In this document: piece by piece, positions 17,593 to 25,354 of the stretch
Layout: each line of letters starts with the position of its first letter
Numbering within the stretch: position 1 is the first letter of the stretch
NCBI GenBank assembly: GCA_947168525.1
Contig: CAMVMG010000018.1
Location: forward strand, 1 to 37,469
Source: an uncultured Bacteroidales bacterium
Lineage (GTDB): Bacteria > Bacteroidota > Bacteroidia > Bacteroidales > UBA932
Direction of reading: 5' to 3'
DNA: 37,469 nt
Made by a program: the position numbers and the translations under genes
The notes under the pieces: model-generated
The model's input: only the letters and a program-made list of their open reading frames with translations
Databases searched by the model: none
Told to the model about the DNA's origin: nothing

Positions 17593-18048
17593 ATGAACGC
17601 ACAGAACACCATTCAGATCCTGCAAGCCTATGCCACCGGTCTGGCCGCCCAGAGCATGCAGCACAAAGTACAGAGCAAAGTTTTCAAGGCCCAGGGCCTG
17701 GATAAGCTCGCCGAAAAATATGCCAGCCATTCCACGGAGGAAATGGAGTGGGTGGACAAAATGTACGACCGCATCCTGGATCTTGGCGGAGATCCCAAGG
17801 TGGCCGCCGCTCCCGAGCAGACCGTCTACGAAGATGCCGTGGAGTTCCTGAAGGCCGACCTGGAAGTGTCGGTCCGCGAAGTGCCCCGCCTGGGTCAGGT
17901 GACTCTTTCCCTGGCCGAGGACATGACCACCTACGACCTCATGAAAGGCTACTACCAGGACGAGGAGGAGGACATGTATTGGATGGATCAGCAGCTCAAG
18001 CTCATAGAGCTTATCGGCAAACAGAACTGGCTCATCAAGCAGCTCTAA
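17593..18048 (+). CDS. Bacterioferritin-like four-helix protein with degenerate ferroxidase site
   Basis: A 151-residue, all-helical protein matching the bacterioferritin layout: helix B with STEEMEW-x-DKMYDRILDLGGDP, a loop, helix C with VEFLKADLEV, and helix D with DEEEDMYWMDQQLKLIELIGKQNWL. Aligned by eye with E. coli Bfr, Glu51 and Glu127 equivalents are kept, as is the haem-ligand Met52. The other di-iron ligands look replaced: Glu18 by Gly, His54 by Trp, Glu94 by Ser, His130 by Asp. It may therefore bind haem or metal differently or serve a structural role rather than oxidise iron. It is first in an operon with a glutathione peroxidase (2-nt gap) and an OhrR-type regulator, which points to oxidative stress. 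Alternative: a Dps-like or other ferritin-superfamily protein. Confidence 0.8.
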   Translation: MNAQNTIQILQAYATGLAAQSMQHKVQSKVFKAQGLDKLAEKYASHSTEEMEWVDKMYDRILDLGGDPKVAAAPEQTVYEDAVEFLKADLEVSVREVPRLGQVTLSLAEDMTTYDLMKGYYQDEEEDMYWMDQQLKLIELIGKQNWLIKQL

Positions 18049-18050
18049 TA

Positions 18051-18668
18051 ATGAAAAAGATAATCCCGGTTGCGGTCCTGGTCCTGATGGCACTTGGAAC
18101 CGCAGCTGCCCAAAACAAGCAGAAAATGGCAACTATTTACGATTTCAAAGCCTTGAACAACAAAGGCGTAGAAGTAAATTTCAAGGACTACGAAGGCAAG
18201 GTGCTCCTGATTGTGAACACTGCTTCCAAATGCGGCTTCACCCCGCAGTACGACGGTCTGGAGGCTCTTTATCAGCAGTATAAGGACAAAGGCCTGGTGG
18301 TAATCGGCTTCCCCTGCGACCAGTTCGCCCACCAGGAACCCGGCAGTAACGAGGAGATTGCGGAATTCTGCCGCCTGAACCACGGCGTTACCTTCCCTCT
18401 TATGGCCAAGGTCGATGTAAATGGCAGCAAGGCCGAGCCCGTCTTCGAGTATCTGAAGTCCCAGGCTCCCACCGAGGAATACAAGGGCCTGAAGGCCAAG
18501 GCTACCCAGAAAATGCTCAAGGGACTCAGCAAGAGCGTGGAAAAAGACAGTGACATCCTTTGGAATTTCACGAAGTTCCTGGTGTCCCGCGACGGCTCCA
18601 CCGTTAAGCGTTTTGCCCCTGTCGCAGAGCCCAAAGACTTTGCGAAAGACGTAGAAGCCATGCTGTAA
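18051..18668 (+). CDS. Exported glutathione peroxidase-family thiol peroxidase
   Basis: A 205-residue peroxidase that reduces hydrogen or organic peroxides. The start at 18051 adds a signal peptide (MKKIIPVAVLVLMALG, cleaved after AAA or AAQ), so the enzyme should act in the periplasm; an internal ATG (18126) would give a cytosolic form. Family motifs: peroxidatic Cys61 in NTASKCGFTPQY, VIGFPCDQF with the conserved Gln, a likely resolving Cys in EFCRLNHGVTFPL, and the Trp-Asn pair in ILWNFTKFLV. The active residue is Cys, not selenocysteine. Bacterial enzymes of this type usually draw electrons from thioredoxin rather than glutathione. It sits 2 nt after the ferritin-like gene and 6 nt before the OhrR-type regulator. 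Confidence 0.92.
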   Translation: MKKIIPVAVLVLMALGTAAAQNKQKMATIYDFKALNNKGVEVNFKDYEGKVLLIVNTASKCGFTPQYDGLEALYQQYKDKGLVVIGFPCDQFAHQEPGSNEEIAEFCRLNHGVTFPLMAKVDVNGSKAEPVFEYLKSQAPTEEYKGLKAKATQKMLKGLSKSVEKDSDILWNFTKFLVSRDGSTVKRFAPVAEPKDFAKDVEAML

Positions 18669-18674
18669 ACGGCC

Positions 18675-19118
18675 ATGCAGGAGCAACTGAAGCTGGGGAA
18701 CCAACTCTGTTTCCGGCTATATACAGCCTCGCGCCTGATTACGCAGGCCTATCATCCGCTCTTGAGCGGGATAGGCCTGACGTATCCGCAGTACCTGGTA
18801 ATGATGGTGCTGTGGGAGCAGGATGCCCAGCCGGTAAATGAGATCGCCAAAAAGCTCTATCTGGAGACCAACACTGTAACCCCGCTTCTGAAACGCATGG
18901 AGGCCGAAGGCTTTGTGGAGCGTAGCCGGAGCAAGGCCGATGCCCGTCAGGTGATTGTGAGCCTGACCCCTAAAGGCCGCAAACTGGAAGAGAAGGCGTC
19001 CTGCATCCCTTATGAACTGGGAAGTGCCGTGGCCTGCCGCAGCGTCACGCCGGAGACGGCGCCCCAGCTGTACGGCATGCTGGACGACCTGATAAGGACG
19101 CTGTCCCCCGGGGCGTAA
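18675..19118 (+). CDS. OhrR-type MarR-family peroxide-sensing repressor
   Basis: A 147-residue winged-helix regulator. The N-terminal block NQLCFRLYTASRLIT carries Cys12, the position of the reactive Cys in OhrR proteins (LCFALYAASR pattern), followed by Tyr residues in LTYPQYLVMMVLWE that hydrogen-bond the Cys in known OhrR structures. The DNA-binding part is VNEIAKKLYLETNTVTPLLKRMEAEGFVERSR-like, with the wing at SKADARQVIVSLT. Two more Cys (110 and 121) lie near the C-terminus; one could form the disulphide used by two-Cys OhrR of Xanthomonas type. Oxidation would release it from DNA. Being last in the operon whose promoter holds a palindrome at 17519-17534, it is probably autoregulatory. 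The usual partner gene ohr is not in the window. Confidence 0.88.
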   Translation: MQEQLKLGNQLCFRLYTASRLITQAYHPLLSGIGLTYPQYLVMMVLWEQDAQPVNEIAKKLYLETNTVTPLLKRMEAEGFVERSRSKADARQVIVSLTPKGRKLEEKASCIPYELGSAVACRSVTPETAPQLYGMLDDLIRTLSPGA

Positions 19119-19150
19119 AACAGAACCGCCTGTTTATTAGCTGATTATTG

Positions 19151-19185
19151 AAAAGTGTCTGGTCGAATCTGACCAGACACTTTTT
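19151..19185 (+). terminator. Strong rho-independent terminator of the stress operon
   Basis: AAAAGTGTCTGGTC (19151-19164) pairs with GACCAGACACTTTT (19171-19184) around loop GAATCT; 14-bp stem with a T-run. A near-identical hairpin lies at 23352-23387. Confidence 0.9.
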
Positions 19186-19242
19186 GATAACCCACTGATA
19201 ATGGACAGTTTCCATTTTACGCACACGAATCTTTTTTTTTGC

Positions 19243-19250
19243 TATCTTTG
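19243..19250 (+). promoter_or_regulatory. -7 box for the phosphodiesterase-protease-deaminase operon
   Basis: TATCTTTG is an exact TAnnTTTG match 19 nt before ATG 19270. It lies inside the longer open frame that begins at 19201, which supports 19270 as the real start. Confidence 0.6.
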
Positions 19251-19269
19251 TATGTTCAAACAAAAAGCC

Positions 19270-20484
19270 ATGAAAAGATTCCTTCGTCCCTTATTGGTAC
19301 TGCTTGCAGCGTGTTCTCTCGCCGTTTCCTGTAAAGAAGAGCATTACACCGTAGTCATCTCGCTGGACGGCAGCCGCTGGGACTATGCCGACCATTACGA
19401 GATGCCTTTTTTTGACTCCCTGGCCACAGTAGGGGTCAAGGCCCGGATGGAACCCTCTTATCCGTCCTCTACCTTTCCCAACCATTACACCATGGCAACC
19501 GGTCTTGTTCCGGACCACAATGGACTGGTAAACAATAGCTTCTGGAATCCGGACACCCAGCACGGGTATTCCTTGAGCGACCCGGAGAGCCGCTACGACC
19601 CGCGATATTACCTGGGCGAACCCGTCTGGCAAACCGCCCAAAAGCAGGGTGTCAAATGTGGCGTCATCTACTGGGTCGGCTCCGACATTCCCATCAACGA
19701 CATGTATCCCACCTATTACCGTCGCTGGGACGACGAGCCGCACTGGGATTTCGAGCAGCGCTGCGACGAGATTGTCCGCCTGCTGAGTCTTCCGGAAAAA
19801 GACAGGCCCCGCCTGGTCATGGGCTATTTTGACGAGCCCGACCACCAGGGACACGTCCACGGCCCCTTCGCTCCCGAGACCAAGGCGATGGCGGAGCAGA
19901 TGGACAGTCTGATGCACAGCCTGTATCTCCGGCTCAAAGCCCTTCCGCACGGAAAGCGGATCAACTTTATCCTGGCCGGCGACCACGGCATGACCGAGAT
20001 TTCCCCCGAGCGTTTCATTTCCTGGGCCAGTGTAGTTCCGGATGCGTGGGTGGAGCGCATGTCCGGCTCTATCCCCACCAGCATCTGGGCCAAGGAGGGC
20101 TATGCCGACAGCCTCTATAACCGCTTGAGCGGAATCGAACACCTGAGCGTCTGGCGCCACGGCGAAGTGCCTGCAGAGCTGAACTACGGTACCTCCAACC
20201 GCCTGGGAGACCTCATTGTTGCGCCTGACCTGGGCTGGCAGTTCAATTTCGCGCCCTCCTCCAATAACGGCACGCACGGGTTCAATCCCAAGGAAACCGA
20301 CATGATGGTGGCTTTCCGCGCCGTAGGGCCGGACTTCAAGAAAGGCTACGAGGCACCCTTTACGGAAGGGGAGCAGTCGGCCTTCCGCAATATCGACCTG
20401 TATCCCTTGTTGTGCAAGCTGCTGGGCGTAAAGCCCGCTCCCGTGGATGGCAAACTGGAAAGGATCCAGAATATCTTGAAATAA
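19270..20484 (+). CDS. Nucleotide pyrophosphatase/phosphodiesterase-family lipoprotein (alkaline phosphatase superfamily)
   Basis: A 404-residue lipoprotein (lipobox Cys21 in AVSC) of the ectonucleotide pyrophosphatase/phosphodiesterase family, which cleaves phosphodiester or pyrophosphate bonds in nucleotides or phospholipid-like substrates. Two-zinc site residues are visible: Asp33 in SLDGSRWDY, nucleophile Thr68 in PSSTFPNHYTMATGL, Asp and His in YFDEPDHQGHVHGP, AGDHGMT, and the final His in NGTHGFNP. The start at 19270 is chosen because it gives the signal peptide and lies after the -7 box. Length is normal for bacterial members. It probably faces the periplasm or the exterior. The gene leads an operon with a YpfJ-type protease (34-nt gap). 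Confidence 0.9.
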   Translation: MKRFLRPLLVLLAACSLAVSCKEEHYTVVISLDGSRWDYADHYEMPFFDSLATVGVKARMEPSYPSSTFPNHYTMATGLVPDHNGLVNNSFWNPDTQHGYSLSDPESRYDPRYYLGEPVWQTAQKQGVKCGVIYWVGSDIPINDMYPTYYRRWDDEPHWDFEQRCDEIVRLLSLPEKDRPRLVMGYFDEPDHQGHVHGPFAPETKAMAEQMDSLMHSLYLRLKALPHGKRINFILAGDHGMTEISPERFISWASVVPDAWVERMSGSIPTSIWAKEGYADSLYNRLSGIEHLSVWRHGEVPAELNYGTSNRLGDLIVAPDLGWQFNFAPSSNNGTHGFNPKETDMMVAFRAVGPDFKKGYEAPFTEGEQSAFRNIDLYPLLCKLLGVKPAPVDGKLERIQNILK

Positions 20485-20518
20485 TACTATCTTCAGCGCA
20501 TATTAAACAAATCCAGCT

Positions 20519-21379
20519 ATGAAACTTGACGGAAGACGCGAAAGCACCCATGTGGAAGATCGCCGTGGCATGTCTACCGGTGGAAAGGCCGGTCTGGGCC
20601 TTGGCGGCATCGCCCTGGTGGCCATTATCACCCTGATGATGGGCGGAAATCTGGGCGATGTGTTCCAGAATGTCCAGAATGCCGGCGGAATCGGCGGCCT
20701 CTCTACCGAGACCTCCTACGAGCCCACGGCAGAAAATGAAGAACTGGCCACCTTCTCCAAGCAAGTCCTGGCCCTGACGGAAGATGTCTGGAGCGCATAC
20801 TTCAGGCAGAACGGCCTGGGCGACTACCAGAACCCCACTCTGGTGCTCTATTCCGGCGCTACGGCAACGGCCTGCGGCACCGGCCAGGCTGCCATGGGAC
20901 CGTTCTACTGCTCCGGCGACCAGAAACTGTACATTGACCTTAGTTTCTTCGCCACCATGAAGCAGCAGCTTGGGGCTGACGGAGACTTTGCCTATGCCTA
21001 TGTGATTGCGCACGAGGTCGGGCACCATGTGCAGAACTTGCTGGGCACCCTGGGCCAGGCGCATCAGCAGATGGCCCGGATGAACAAGACCGACAGCAAC
21101 CGCATGAGCGTGCGCATTGAGCTCCAGGCCGACTTCTATGCCGGCGTCTGGGCCCATTATATAGACACCGTCCTGGACGACGACGACCTGATGGAAGCCA
21201 TCAAGTGCGCCCAGGTGATCGGCGACGACTACCTGCAGAAGAAAGCCCAGGGCTATGCGGTGGAAGAATCCTTCACCCATGGCACCGCCGCCCAGCGCAT
21301 GCGCTGGCTCAAGAAGGGTATGACCACCGGCGACGTAAGCCAGGGCAATACCTTCCAGCTCTCAGATAATCAACTGTAA
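20519..21379 (+). CDS. ypfJ: YpfJ/KPN_02809-family neutral zinc metallopeptidase
   Basis: A 286-residue membrane-anchored zinc peptidase. It begins with the family's conserved MKLDGRRES-x-HVEDRRG segment, followed by a Gly-rich stretch and one membrane helix (about residues 24-43), then the catalytic domain. The zinc motif is HEVGHH with His165, Glu166 and His169, and the third ligand is likely Glu201 in ELQADFYAGVWA. Also typical are the YSGATATACGTGQAAMGPFYCSGD-type region with its Cys pair, and the DDDLMEAIKCAQVIGDD and TAAQRMRW motifs. Length matches the family (about 280-300). The physiological substrate of this family is not known to me. It is 6 nt upstream of the NagB/LmbE-like gene and co-transcribed with it. 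Confidence 0.93.
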   Translation: MKLDGRRESTHVEDRRGMSTGGKAGLGLGGIALVAIITLMMGGNLGDVFQNVQNAGGIGGLSTETSYEPTAENEELATFSKQVLALTEDVWSAYFRQNGLGDYQNPTLVLYSGATATACGTGQAAMGPFYCSGDQKLYIDLSFFATMKQQLGADGDFAYAYVIAHEVGHHVQNLLGTLGQAHQQMARMNKTDSNRMSVRIELQADFYAGVWAHYIDTVLDDDDLMEAIKCAQVIGDDYLQKKAQGYAVEESFTHGTAAQRMRWLKKGMTTGDVSQGNTFQLSDNQL

Positions 21380-21385
21380 TATCTT

Positions 21386-23314
21386 ATGGGAAAGCATTTT
21401 ACGCTTCCTTACGAGGGAGGTCTCATTGAACGGGGCCTCCCTGATGGTATTCTGCATTCCTTCGAGAAAATCTGGACCCGGGTTTATCCCGAGTCCCGTC
21501 CGGCATCCTATGCCATCGCCGATTATATTGTGGATGCCATCAACGGTGCCGAAGGGCGTCTGTTCCGCCTGGGCCTTACCACCGGTTCCACGCCAACCTC
21601 GCTGTACAACGAGCTGGCACGCCGCTGCAAGGCCGGAAAGGTGAGTTTCAGGAATGTGGAAATCGTTTCCATCGACGAATATTACCCCTCCTCCAAAGAC
21701 GAGTTGCAGAGCCGCAATCATCGCCTGCACGAGGCGCTGATCAATAAGGTCGATGTTTCCTGGGAAAACGTGCACATCCCCGACGGCACGGTGCCTCCCG
21801 AGGAACTGAGCGCCTATTGCGCCCGGTTCGATGCTCTTGCAAGGGGGCTGGACCTGCTGGTAATCGGAGTGGGCGAGCAGGGGCAGGTTGGCTTCAACGA
21901 GGCTGGCTCCAATGAAAAAACCCGCACCCGGGCCGTCCGGCTTTCGTATGCCTCCAGAAAACGTCAGTCCCAGAATTTCAACAACGACATCGCCGCCACG
22001 CCGGACAAGGCCATCACGCTTGGTATCAGTACCATGCTGTCGGCCAAAAAGATTATCCTCATGGCTTGGGGAGAAGGCAAAGCGGCAGCCGTGAAAGCCA
22101 TTGCCGAAGGGCTCGTAGACCCTGCCTGGCCCGCTTCTTACCTGCAGGCCCACGACCACATCTCCTTCTATGCCGATGAGGCCGCTGCCAGCCAGCTTAC
22201 CCGTTTGCAAGCCCCCTGGCTCGTCGGTCCCTGCGACTGGACCCCGAAATTTGTCCGAAAAGCCGTGGTGTGGCTCTGCCAGAAACTGGATAAACCCATC
22301 CTCAAGCTCACAGAAAAAGATTATCTGGAAAACGGCCTGGAAGATCTGCTGGAATCTACAGGTGAGGCCTTCGACAAAATCAACATCGACGTATTCAACG
22401 ACCTTCAGCACACCATTACCGGCTGGCCGGGCGGAAAGCCCCGGGCCGAAGACAGCACGCGCCCTGTTCCGGCCGTTCCTTATCCGAAAACGGTGCTCAT
22501 CTTCTCCCCACATCCGGACGACGATGTCATCTCCATGGGTGGCACATTCATCCGCCTTGTCTCCCAGGGACACAATGTGCATGTAGCCTACGAAACTTCC
22601 GGGAATGTAGCTGTCCACGACGATGTGGTGCTCCAGCATATGGACGCTGCCTTCCAACTGGGCTATCCCGACCGGACAGAGGAAGTGAAAGCCTTGATTG
22701 AAGGAAAAGTACCCGGAGAAGGCGAACCCCGTGCCTTACTGGAACTCAAAGGTGCCATCCGGCGCAGCGAAGCCCGTAGCGCCGTCCGTTCCTTCGGCCT
22801 GAATGCTTCCACCAACGCGCATTTCCTGAATCTGCCGTTTTACGAGTCCGGCGGCATCAAGAAAAAGCCTCGTTCCCAGGCCGATACAGACATCATCAAA
22901 GCGCTGTTGCGGGAGTTGAAACCGCAAATGGTTTTTATGGCCGGAGACCTGGCCGATCCGCATGGAACTCACCGGGTGTGCACGGAGGCAGCCCTGGAAG
23001 CCTTGGACCAGATTCGGGAAGAAGGCGCCGACTGGCTTTCGGCAACACACGTCTGGCTGTACCGGGGCGCCTGGATGGAATGGGAACTTGGCAGGGTGGA
23101 TATGGCTGTTCCGCTTTCTCCGGACGAAGTGGTGAAGAAGCGCCACGCCATTTTCCGGCACCTCTCACAGAAAGACATCGTCCCGTTCCCCGGAGAAGAT
23201 CCGCGGGAATTCTGGCAGCGGGCCGAGGAACGGACGCAAAATACCGCCCGGCTGTACGACCAGCTGGGCATGGCCGAGTACCAGGCTATGGAGGTGTTCC
23301 TAAAACTCTGGTAG
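21386..23314 (+). CDS. NagB-like domain fused to LmbE/PIG-L-like deacetylase domain
   Basis: A 642-residue cytoplasmic fusion. Residues about 30-290 resemble glucosamine-6-phosphate deaminase: phosphate-binding LTTGSTPTSLY, SIDEYY (equivalent to Asp72 of E. coli NagB), GFNEAGS with Glu172, and WGEGKAAAV (Lys208 equivalent). The segment GVGEQGQVGFNE carries Gln165 and Gln167 where E. coli NagB has Asp141 and catalytic His143. Residues about 370-640 form a PIG-L/LmbE N-acetylglucosaminyl deacetylase-like domain with the zinc motif SPHPDDDVISMGG and later DPHGTHRVC. Such fusions occur widely in Bacteroidales and are annotated as glucosamine-6-phosphate deaminase; my recollection is that they also lack the His, so deamination is doubtful. 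It is last in the operon, followed by a strong terminator. Confidence 0.88.
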   Translation: MGKHFTLPYEGGLIERGLPDGILHSFEKIWTRVYPESRPASYAIADYIVDAINGAEGRLFRLGLTTGSTPTSLYNELARRCKAGKVSFRNVEIVSIDEYYPSSKDELQSRNHRLHEALINKVDVSWENVHIPDGTVPPEELSAYCARFDALARGLDLLVIGVGEQGQVGFNEAGSNEKTRTRAVRLSYASRKRQSQNFNNDIAATPDKAITLGISTMLSAKKIILMAWGEGKAAAVKAIAEGLVDPAWPASYLQAHDHISFYADEAAASQLTRLQAPWLVGPCDWTPKFVRKAVVWLCQKLDKPILKLTEKDYLENGLEDLLESTGEAFDKINIDVFNDLQHTITGWPGGKPRAEDSTRPVPAVPYPKTVLIFSPHPDDDVISMGGTFIRLVSQGHNVHVAYETSGNVAVHDDVVLQHMDAAFQLGYPDRTEEVKALIEGKVPGEGEPRALLELKGAIRRSEARSAVRSFGLNASTNAHFLNLPFYESGGIKKKPRSQADTDIIKALLRELKPQMVFMAGDLADPHGTHRVCTEAALEALDQIREEGADWLSATHVWLYRGAWMEWELGRVDMAVPLSPDEVVKKRHAIFRHLSQKDIVPFPGEDPREFWQRAEERTQNTARLYDQLGMAEYQAMEVFLKLW

Positions 23315-23351
23315 CGTTGGGCGGAAATGCCAGGTTGTCAACCAAATAAGG

Positions 23352-23387
23352 AAAAGTGTCTGGTCGAATCCGACCAGACACTTTTTT
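23352..23387. terminator. Strong rho-independent terminator, near-copy of the one at 19151
   Basis: AAAAGTGTCTGGTC (23352-23365) pairs with GACCAGACACTTTT (23372-23385) around loop GAATCC; T-run on the plus strand and A-run for the minus strand, so it can serve both the upstream operon and the convergent gene ending at 23424. Confidence 0.9.
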
Positions 23388-23423
23388 GTAATTGATTAGC
23401 TGTAAGGTGTTTCTGCTTTATGC

Positions 23424-23927
23424 TTAGAACTTGAAAGCTACACCGACATTGGCATAGGGGCCGTAACCGGAGTAGTTGAATTCTGCCTGCAGGCCGAAGC
23501 TGTCGCTGAAGAAGTAGCGGACGCCGGCGAGACCACCGTAGCAGAAGCCAGGATAGTTGCCAGTACCATCGCTCCAGAAATGAACACCAAGACCGGCCAT
23601 TACACCAGCGTGAACCTCGAATTTATCGGTGATGTTGAGACCATAAGTGGCGCGAGGGGCAACGGCGAGGTCGTTCCAGGAATAGTAGCCGGGAGCAACG
23701 TTCCAGTGACGGAAGTTAATCTGGGCACCCACGGTGAAGTGTCCCTTCCACCAGCTGTCAACCAGCACATAGTCACCAGTGATAGAGCCACCGATACCGG
23801 GATAGAAACCTACCATGGCACCAGCGACCATCGTTCCCTTGGACCACTGATCCTCGATAGCCTTTGCAGAATTGGCAGCGAACATGCAAGCAGCTGCAAC
23901 TGCGAGAACAGCAATGATTTTTTTCAT
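23424..23927 (-). CDS. Small outer-membrane beta-barrel protein
   Basis: A 167-residue protein with a signal peptide (MKKIIAVLAVAAACMFAANSA, cleaved before about residue 24) and a mature part of alternating polar and aromatic or glycine residues: GAMVGFYPGIGGSITGDY, FTVGAQINFRHW, AVAPRATYGLNITDKFEVHAGVMAGLGVHF, LAGVRYFFSDSFGLQAEFNYSG. It ends in Phe (GVAFKF), the usual C-terminal signal for outer-membrane insertion. The pattern fits an eight-stranded barrel of the OmpA/OmpW-like porin superfamily. No specific function can be assigned. It has its own promoter (-7 box on the minus strand at 23995-24002) and is a single-gene unit. Confidence 0.82.
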   Translation of the reverse strand: MKKIIAVLAVAAACMFAANSAKAIEDQWSKGTMVAGAMVGFYPGIGGSITGDYVLVDSWWKGHFTVGAQINFRHWNVAPGYYSWNDLAVAPRATYGLNITDKFEVHAGVMAGLGVHFWSDGTGNYPGFCYGGLAGVRYFFSDSFGLQAEFNYSGYGPYANVGVAFKF

Positions 23928-23994
23928 GATTGAGTTAGTTTTAAATTGTTTTGTACACTATGTAATAAATACCTTACTTTGCAAATTGCTTTTA

Positions 23995-24002
23995 CAAAAG
24001 TA
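23995..24002 (-). promoter_or_regulatory. -7 box for the outer-membrane barrel gene
   Basis: Reads TACTTTTG on the minus strand, an exact TAnnTTTG match, giving a leader of about 60 nt before the start at 23927. No clear -33 TTTG. Confidence 0.5.
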
Positions 24003-24075
24003 GATATTTCTTTCTGAAAAACCAAGACTATGCCTAAAAACCCCTAAAACAGGTGGGGTTAAGGGTAAAAATCTT

Positions 24076-24083
24076 TATCTTTG
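24076..24083 (+). promoter_or_regulatory. -7 box for the acetyl esterase gene
   Basis: TATCTTTG exactly matches TAnnTTTG, 16 nt before ATG 24100. It is divergent from the barrel-protein promoter at 23995-24002. Confidence 0.55.
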
Positions 24084-24099
24084 GGAAAAAATAAAACGT

Positions 24100-25323
24100 A
24101 TGAAAAAGAGTACTCTGCTGCTTATCTTTTTGGTGCTGGCCTCCTGCTCCGCCTCCATAGAAACGCCCACCGGCCGCAGCGAGCCGGACCTGGGCTGGCT
24201 TTTCCTGGGCAAGGGCCCTTATACCCTCCAGACCAAGGTACAGGCAGCTCCGGGAGCCGCTTCCTTCCAGCTTGTGACCGACCTTTCTCTGATGGCCGAT
24301 GTTCCGGAAGTGATTCTGGCGCAAGAAGTTACAATCGCCCCTGACAGCACGCTCAACGTGCTGCTCGGGAAACTGGACCCGGGTTTCTACCAGGTGCGCC
24401 TGCGGGATTCGGTGCGCTTCAATATCGGCGTACGGCCGGATGCCGTCATATCGGCCCCCGATGCCCAGGCGGATTTCGACGCCTTCTGGGAGCAGACCCT
24501 GGCGGAACTCGCAGCCGTCCCGCTGGAGCCTGAGTTCACGGAAATCCCCGAATACTCCAATGACCTCCGCACCTGTTACAAGGTTCGTTACGCTTCCTGG
24601 GGCGGGGCCGTTAGCGGCGGCATCCTTTCCGTGCCCGTGGCGGAAGGCAAGTATCCCGTCCACATCCAGTACATGGGTTACGGGGCGGAACCGTTCTATT
24701 TCGACCCTTCGGCCTCGCCGGACAGGATTGATTTCCTGGTGAGCGTACGGGATCAGGGCATCTTCAAGAATGGGCAGGACCGCTGGATAGACCGGGGCCT
24801 GGAGTCCAAGGAAAACTTCTATTACAGAGGCGCTTACTGCGACGTAAAGCGGGCCGTGGACTTTGCCGCCTCCCTTCCCAAGGCCAACCCGGACCGCCTG
24901 GTGGCATACGGTGAAAGCCAGGGTGGCGCCTTTACCACGGTTGCCGGTGCACTGGACTCCCGCATCAAGGCCATCGCCCCCGCCGTCCCCTTCCTGGGCG
25001 ATTTCCCCGACTACGCCAAGATCGTCTGGTGGCCCGTTCACGAAGTGTTCGATGCGGCCGACGCACAGGGGATCGGCCGGGAAGCCCTGTTCACCATGCT
25101 CTCTTACTTCGACGTCAAGAACTTCGCCTCCAAGGTGGCCTGTCCGGTGTATATGGCGTTCGGCCTGCAGGATCCCACCTGCCCCCCGCACACCAACTTT
25201 TCCATCTACAACAACATCAAGTCGGCCGTGAAGCGCTTTTTCTGCGTGCCCACCTGCGGCCATGCCATGTGGATGGAGCCTTCCTGGAGCGCGGAAAGGG
25301 ACCGTTTCCTGGCCGATTATTAA
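24100..25323 (+). CDS. CE7-family acetyl (xylan) esterase lipoprotein
   Basis: A 407-residue lipoprotein (lipobox Cys16 in LASC). Residues about 30-115 form an N-terminal beta domain; from about 120 it matches the acetyl xylan esterase AXE1/cephalosporin-C deacetylase family: DFDAFWEQTLAEL, WGGAVSGGILSVP, and the catalytic triad Ser273 in YGESQGGA, Asp358 in GLQDPTCPP and His388 in CGHAMW. CE7 enzymes remove acetyl groups from xylo-oligosaccharides and other small esters. The gene could complement the GH115 enzyme 12 kb away in trimming decorated xylan, though no shared regulation is visible. The N-terminal extension is longer than in free CE7 enzymes and may be a carbohydrate-facing module. 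A short gap (31 nt) separates it from the next gene. Confidence 0.92.
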   Translation: MKKSTLLLIFLVLASCSASIETPTGRSEPDLGWLFLGKGPYTLQTKVQAAPGAASFQLVTDLSLMADVPEVILAQEVTIAPDSTLNVLLGKLDPGFYQVRLRDSVRFNIGVRPDAVISAPDAQADFDAFWEQTLAELAAVPLEPEFTEIPEYSNDLRTCYKVRYASWGGAVSGGILSVPVAEGKYPVHIQYMGYGAEPFYFDPSASPDRIDFLVSVRDQGIFKNGQDRWIDRGLESKENFYYRGAYCDVKRAVDFAASLPKANPDRLVAYGESQGGAFTTVAGALDSRIKAIAPAVPFLGDFPDYAKIVWWPVHEVFDAADAQGIGREALFTMLSYFDVKNFASKVACPVYMAFGLQDPTCPPHTNFSIYNNIKSAVKRFFCVPTCGHAMWMEPSWSAERDRFLADY

Positions 25324-25354
25324 ACCTCAGGGCTTCTTTTGTGTCAAAGAAAGC

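Noticed and set aside
19201..19269. Longer start for the phosphodiesterase lipoprotein
   Set aside because: The -7 box at 19243-19250 lies inside this extension, so it would not be transcribed; start 19270 gives the signal peptide.
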